Shown here: piece after piece, positions 60,743 through 64,000 of the stretch | Layout: every line of letters begins with the position of its first letter | Numbering within the stretch: position 1 is the stretch's first letter | Translations under genes and position numbers: made by a program | The notes under the pieces: model-generated | Seen by the model: the letters and a program-made list of their open reading frames with translations, nothing else | What the model was told of the DNA's origin: nothing | Databases searched by the model: none | NCBI GenBank assembly: GCA_041394885.1 | Contig: JAWKHI010000035.1 | Location: forward strand, 1 to 64,000 | Direction: 5' to 3' | Source: DSOI01 sp041394885 | GTDB lineage: Bacteria; Acidobacteriota; Terriglobia; Bryobacterales; Bryobacteraceae | Length of the DNA: 64,000 bases

Positions 60743-61754
60743 GTTGGCCGGAAACAGTCACCGGAGGATCCCGATTGCGGCGTCTGTGCTGAGCGCTACG
60801 CTGCTGGGGTGCGTGTGTTTGTGTGGGGCTGAACTGCCGCCTTTGTTTCCGGACGTGGCGTTGGGCGAGGCGGAATCGCGGCTTGCGCGGGCGTTTGTGG
60901 AGTCGCCGGGCGACGTGGCAGTGATGCGGGCGTACGCGAGCGTCACGGAGGACCTGTCGTTGCGGCGAGCGCTGATGGCGCGATTGGAGCGGGCGACGGT
61001 GTATGAGACTCCGCTCGAGACGGTGTTTGGACCGGCGGGCGAGGAGATGGGCGCTGGGATCCGGGTGACCATCGGCGGGCGGACGCTTCTGCTGTTGGTG
61101 GACACGGGTGCAACCGGCATCACGGTGGGGCGGAACAAAGTGATTGGGCTGACGGATGGGACGGCGGCGCGGCTGGAAGGTTTTGGAGGCGGGGTGAGCG
61201 GGCGCGCATCAATGGCGCCCTCTGTGCTGGCGGCGGGGCTCGAATTGGGACCAGCGGCAGTGGTGGAACTGGACCGGCCGTTTCCCGGGGGGATCGATGG
61301 GGTGATCGGGGCTGAGGTGTTCGGGGCGTATCGTGTGCGTCTGGACTACCGTCGGCGGGCGATGCGGTTGTCGCACGACGGTGGCGGGGCGATGGAGGGA
61401 TGGACGAAGGTGGAGCGTCACGGGGATCTGCTGTTCGTAAGATCGAAGCGGGGTCCATTGCTGCTAGATACGGGGGCGGCGATGAGCGTAGCGGCGGACG
61501 GAGGCAGCGCGGGTGGGGTTGCGCCGGCGGCGCGGGGCGTGGATGGGAAGCCGATCGCGGCGGCGGTGGCCGGTTTTGCCTGCATGCAGGTGGACGGGAC
61601 CCGATTGTGCGATGCGCGGACGGTGGCGATGGACTTGAGCGAGTTGGGGCGCCGCGCGGGGATCCGGCCGGCGGGGCTGATCGGATATGGGGCGTTACGG
61701 GGACGGGTTTTGGAGATCGACTACCGGGGCGGTTGGGTGCGATTCGGGGACTGA
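60741..61754 (+). CDS. Secreted retropepsin-like aspartic protease with two DTG motifs
   Basis: This 337-aa protein has a lipoprotein-like or signal segment (ASVLSATLLGCVCLCGAE). Two aspartic-protease lobes follow: LLLLVDTGATGITVG (D121) with IDGVIGAEVFGAYRVRLDYR, and GPLLLDTGAAMSVAA (D243) with LIGYGALRGRVLEIDYRGG. Each lobe carries DTGA, so one chain may fold as a complete active site; most bacterial retropepsin-like proteins have one motif. The last 34 bp overlap the convergent kinase gene. Confidence 0.85.
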   Translation: MLAGNSHRRIPIAASVLSATLLGCVCLCGAELPPLFPDVALGEAESRLARAFVESPGDVAVMRAYASVTEDLSLRRALMARLERATVYETPLETVFGPAGEEMGAGIRVTIGGRTLLLLVDTGATGITVGRNKVIGLTDGTAARLEGFGGGVSGRASMAPSVLAAGLELGPAAVVELDRPFPGGIDGVIGAEVFGAYRVRLDYRRRAMRLSHDGGGAMEGWTKVERHGDLLFVRSKRGPLLLDTGAAMSVAADGGSAGGVAPAARGVDGKPIAAAVAGFACMQVDGTRLCDARTVAMDLSELGRRAGIRPAGLIGYGALRGRVLEIDYRGGWVRFGD

Positions 61755-64000
61755 TCACTGCAGGCGCGTCGAAGGTCTTCGAGCCGTTGGAGTTCCCGGG
61801 CGGACATGGGCGCGGATCTTTTGTTGAGTTCCCGGTGGGGGATCATGGCTTCGTTGACGAGGGAGCACAGTTGGCCTTTTCGGCCGGCGATTCGAAGGGT
61901 TTCGGCGAGATCGATGAGGGCATAGTACAGCTCGCGGACGGCGTTGAGATTGGCACGGTCGCGAGCGTAGACTTCGCGTTGGGTGGCCAGGGCGCGTTCG
62001 CCGATGCGGATGGCTTCCGTGATGCGTCCGAGGCGGGCATAGGTGTAACCGAGGCGGCTCATGGAAGCGCCGACGCTCATCTTCATGTGTGCATTGGCGG
62101 GTTCGAGTTGTGCGAGTTTCGCGCGGAGGCGGAGTTGTTCCTCGAGGAGGTTGACGTTTTCCTGAAGGTCCCCGCGCGAGTTGGCGAGAACGGCGAGGTA
62201 TCCGAGATCGGTGGCCAACTGCAGCATGGCCCGATCATGGCCGGCGTCGAGGCGGGCCTTGTTCAGACGGTAGGACATGCGGGCCTGGACTTCGGCTTCG
62301 GACTTTTCGCCGAGTTCGAACAGGGTGCGGGCGAGGTATTGATGGGAGCGCGCGAGGCCGCGCTGTAGGGTCTCATCGGTGGGCTTGGCGGCGAGCATAC
62401 GCTCTCGGATTTCGATCACACGCTTGAACAGAGGAAGACTATCGCGGACATGATCCTTGGATTGGGAATAGGCGGCGGCCAAGGTGTGCAAGGTCTCGGC
62501 GGCCTCTTCGGCGAAGATGGCGTTGGCGGGATCGGCGGCCAGATTGGCTTCGCTGAGGCTGACGGCTTCGCGCGCGGCGCCGAAGCCCTTTTCGGCAGCG
62601 CCGCGGAGAGAGTAGGTGGTGGCAACGCGGGTGAGGGCGCTCGAAAGCGCCTTGCGTGCTTCGGCGCTGGGCTGTTGTTCGAGGGCACGCCGGGCGAGGC
62701 TCGCGGCGCGTTCGGATCTAGCCAGGGCGGCGCCGGAATCGCCGAGACTGGTCATGCCGGAGGTGCCCTGGATGTCGGCGAGCTGGCGGTAGCCGCGAGA
62801 CAGTTCGATGAGGAGCGAGGCATCGGCGCGGGGATCGGCGGCGAGGGCGTCCAGGTACTCGAGGCTCCGCTTGGCCAGTTTTTGCCGCGCGGGCAGTGAG
62901 CCGGGGAGACCTTCGATTTCGGGATAGATTTCAAACAGGACGGTTCCGGCGAGTCCCCGGACCTGATTGAAGCGCTGGGATGCGATGCGCGCCTGCCATA
63001 CGGCAACGGCGGCGGTGGCGATGAGCGCGGCGAGGGCGATGGCGGCCGCGGAGACGGGGTAGCGTCTGCGCCAGAGGAACTTTCGCGCGGAGTAGGTCCA
63101 AGAGTGGGGGCGGGCGAGTACGGGCCGGCCGTCGAGGTAGCGTTCGATATCGTCGGCCATCGCGCCGGCTGACTCGTACCTCATGGCTGGATCGCGGCGA
63201 AGGGCTTTGCGGGCGATCAACTCGAGGTCGCCCTGGAGGGGGAGCTTGCCGACTTCCTGATTGGCGGCGCGGTCGACGACCTCGGCGAGCGGGAGATCGG
63301 CAAAGGCGCGAGGCTTTTGCCCTCCGATCAACTCGCACAGCAGCACACCGAGCGAGTAAACGTCGGTGGAGGCAGTGGCAGGCTCGCCGAGGATCTGTTC
63401 GGGGCTGGCGTAGTCCGGTGTCCAAGCGCGGACGCCGGCGGTGTGATCGGCGGAAGCATCGAGGGACAGGAGCTTGGCGATGCCGAAATCGAGCAGCTTG
63501 ACCACGCCTTCCGCGGTGACCAGGATATTGGCCGGTTTGAGGTCCCGATGGACAACCAGAGCGCGATTGGCGTGGCGGACTCCGGCGCAGACGTCGAGAA
63601 ACAGGCGCAGGCGCTGACGTTGGCCGAGGGTCCGGCAGTAGTGGTCAATCCGAACCCCGTCGACGTACTCCATGACGAGGAAGCGGAAGCCGGAGGCGGT
63701 GGCGCCGGCGTCGAACAGCCTGGCGATATTGGGATGCTCGAGCGAGGCGAGGATGCGGGTCTCGCTTTGTGTGAGCGCACCCGGGGCGAGGAGAATCTTG
63801 ATCGCCACCTGGCGGCTGAACTCGTCACCGGTGCGCTCGCCGAGATAGACGACGCTCATGCCTCCGCGGCCGATTTCGCGGAGGGCACGGTACTGGCCGT
63901 AGGATTCGCGGACGAAATCGACGGCGGTGTTCTCGAGGTAGGCGGCATCCATGCGCTTTTCGGCGTCGAGGAGAGAGACGACGGCATCGAGTGTGGTCTG
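61721..64000 (-). CDS. Membrane Ser/Thr protein kinase with TPR tail, 5' end outside the window
   Basis: The frame is open to the right edge; ATG 63952 exists, but the 16 codons before it (LDAVVSLLDAEKR) match the usual N-terminal segment of acidobacterial kinases, so the real start is probably beyond 64000. Kinase motifs: GRGGMSVVYLG (P-loop), VAIKILL, VHRDLKPANILV, LLDFGIAKLL, DYASPEQILGEPA and STDVYSLGVLL. A transmembrane helix (VSAAAIALAALIATAAVAVW) separates it from an extracytoplasmic TPR-like region of about 400 residues. It phosphorylates Ser/Thr after sensing an outside or protein signal. Convergent 34-bp overlap with the protease gene. Confidence 0.93.
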   Translation of the reverse strand, partial: QTTLDAVVSLLDAEKRMDAAYLENTAVDFVRESYGQYRALREIGRGGMSVVYLGERTGDEFSRQVAIKILLAPGALTQSETRILASLEHPNIARLFDAGATASGFRFLVMEYVDGVRIDHYCRTLGQRQRLRLFLDVCAGVRHANRALVVHRDLKPANILVTAEGVVKLLDFGIAKLLSLDASADHTAGVRAWTPDYASPEQILGEPATASTDVYSLGVLLCELIGGQKPRAFADLPLAEVVDRAANQEVGKLPLQGDLELIARKALRRDPAMRYESAGAMADDIERYLDGRPVLARPHSWTYSARKFLWRRRYPVSAAAIALAALIATAAVAVWQARIASQRFNQVRGLAGTVLFEIYPEIEGLPGSLPARQKLAKRSLEYLDALAADPRADASLLIELSRGYRQLADIQGTSGMTSLGDSGAALARSERAASLARRALEQQPSAEARKALSSALTRVATTYSLRGAAEKGFGAAREAVSLSEANLAADPANAIFAEEAAETLHTLAAAYSQSKDHVRDSLPLFKRVIEIRERMLAAKPTDETLQRGLARSHQYLARTLFELGEKSEAEVQARMSYRLNKARLDAGHDRAMLQLATDLGYLAVLANSRGDLQENVNLLEEQLRLRAKLAQLEPANAHMKMSVGASMSRLGYTYARLGRITEAIRIGERALATQREVYARDRANLNAVRELYYALIDLAETLRIAGRKGQLCSLVNEAMIPHRELNKRSAPMSARELQRLEDLRRACSDQSPNRTQPPR

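Overview
This is a high-GC bacterial chromosome segment. It most likely comes from an Acidobacteriota of the Bryobacterales/Solibacter type. That placement is inferred from family content: two Oar-like TonB-dependent receptors with an N-terminal carboxypeptidase-regulatory domain and no TonB genes nearby, an ASPIC/UnbV FG-GAP protein with TPRs, a YncE-propeller/phosphoesterase fusion, three Gfo/Idh/MocA oxidoreductases (two with twin-arginine-type leaders), a PEP-CTERM protein, a PQQ-type propeller, and a membrane Ser/Thr kinase with a TPR tail. There is no phage, plasmid, IS element or CRISPR array.

Layout. 1-2.3 kb: a secreted esterase (cut by the left edge) behind thiG. 2.4-6.4 kb: a small unknown ORF, a PLP sulfur-amino-acid enzyme, and a coupled BtuFDC-type ABC transporter, followed by four ~19-bp tandem repeats and a SnoaL-like gene. 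6.9-10 kb, minus strand: egtD followed without gaps by a complete OpuB-type quaternary-amine ABC transporter, a candidate hercynine/ergothioneine synthesis-and-transport operon. 10-16.5 kb: D-aminoacylase-like, ASPIC/UnbV and YncE-phosphoesterase proteins. 16.5-17.4 kb: a 34-aa histone-H1-like gene with its own promoter and terminator, then an RlpA-like lipoprotein. 17.6-20.7 kb: a leader ORF, a sigma-54 activator, a degenerate receiver-GGDEF protein and a glycosyltransferase. 20.8-25.5 kb: an Oar-like receptor and a sulfatase.

25.6-29.8 kb: a YHS/NosL-like membrane protein, a flavoprotein fused to a NosR/CcoG-like membrane iron-sulfur module, YceI and AlkD. This looks like a membrane electron-transfer module, but its first two genes are broken by a dense cluster of indels. 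29.8-37 kb, minus strand: M20 peptidase, SMC-like ATPase, Gfo/Idh, a NatAB-type ABC exporter and an S33 hydrolase. 37-40.8 kb: PEP-CTERM, a TPR gluzincin, GlsB and DUF3467. 40.8-43.7 kb: Gfo/Idh, purN (frameshifted) and purM. 43.7-50.5 kb, plus strand: MBL-fold, PQQ propeller, cytochrome c, tRNA-Glu, a Tudor-like protein, PlsC, amidohydrolase, cupin and MscS. 50.5-54.5 kb: BlaR/BlaI with a clear operator, DUF4159, a small secreted protein and RDD. 54.5-64 kb: an unknown protein, a frameshifted Gfo/Idh, the second Oar-like receptor, a double-DTG aspartic protease and the kinase (cut by the right edge).

General traits. Operons are very tight, with many ATGA overlaps. Several convergent pairs end within 0-5 nt of each other or overlap. 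TANNNT -10 boxes sit 7-17 nt in front of several starts, suggesting short-leader or leaderless mRNAs. Two local indel clusters (about 26.04-27.07 and 42.0-42.57 kb) and one single-base frameshift (about 56.79 kb) look more like local consensus errors than decayed genes, although this cannot be proved from sequence alone. The plus strand appears C-rich at about 30-47 kb and G-rich from about 50 kb on, whatever the coding direction.
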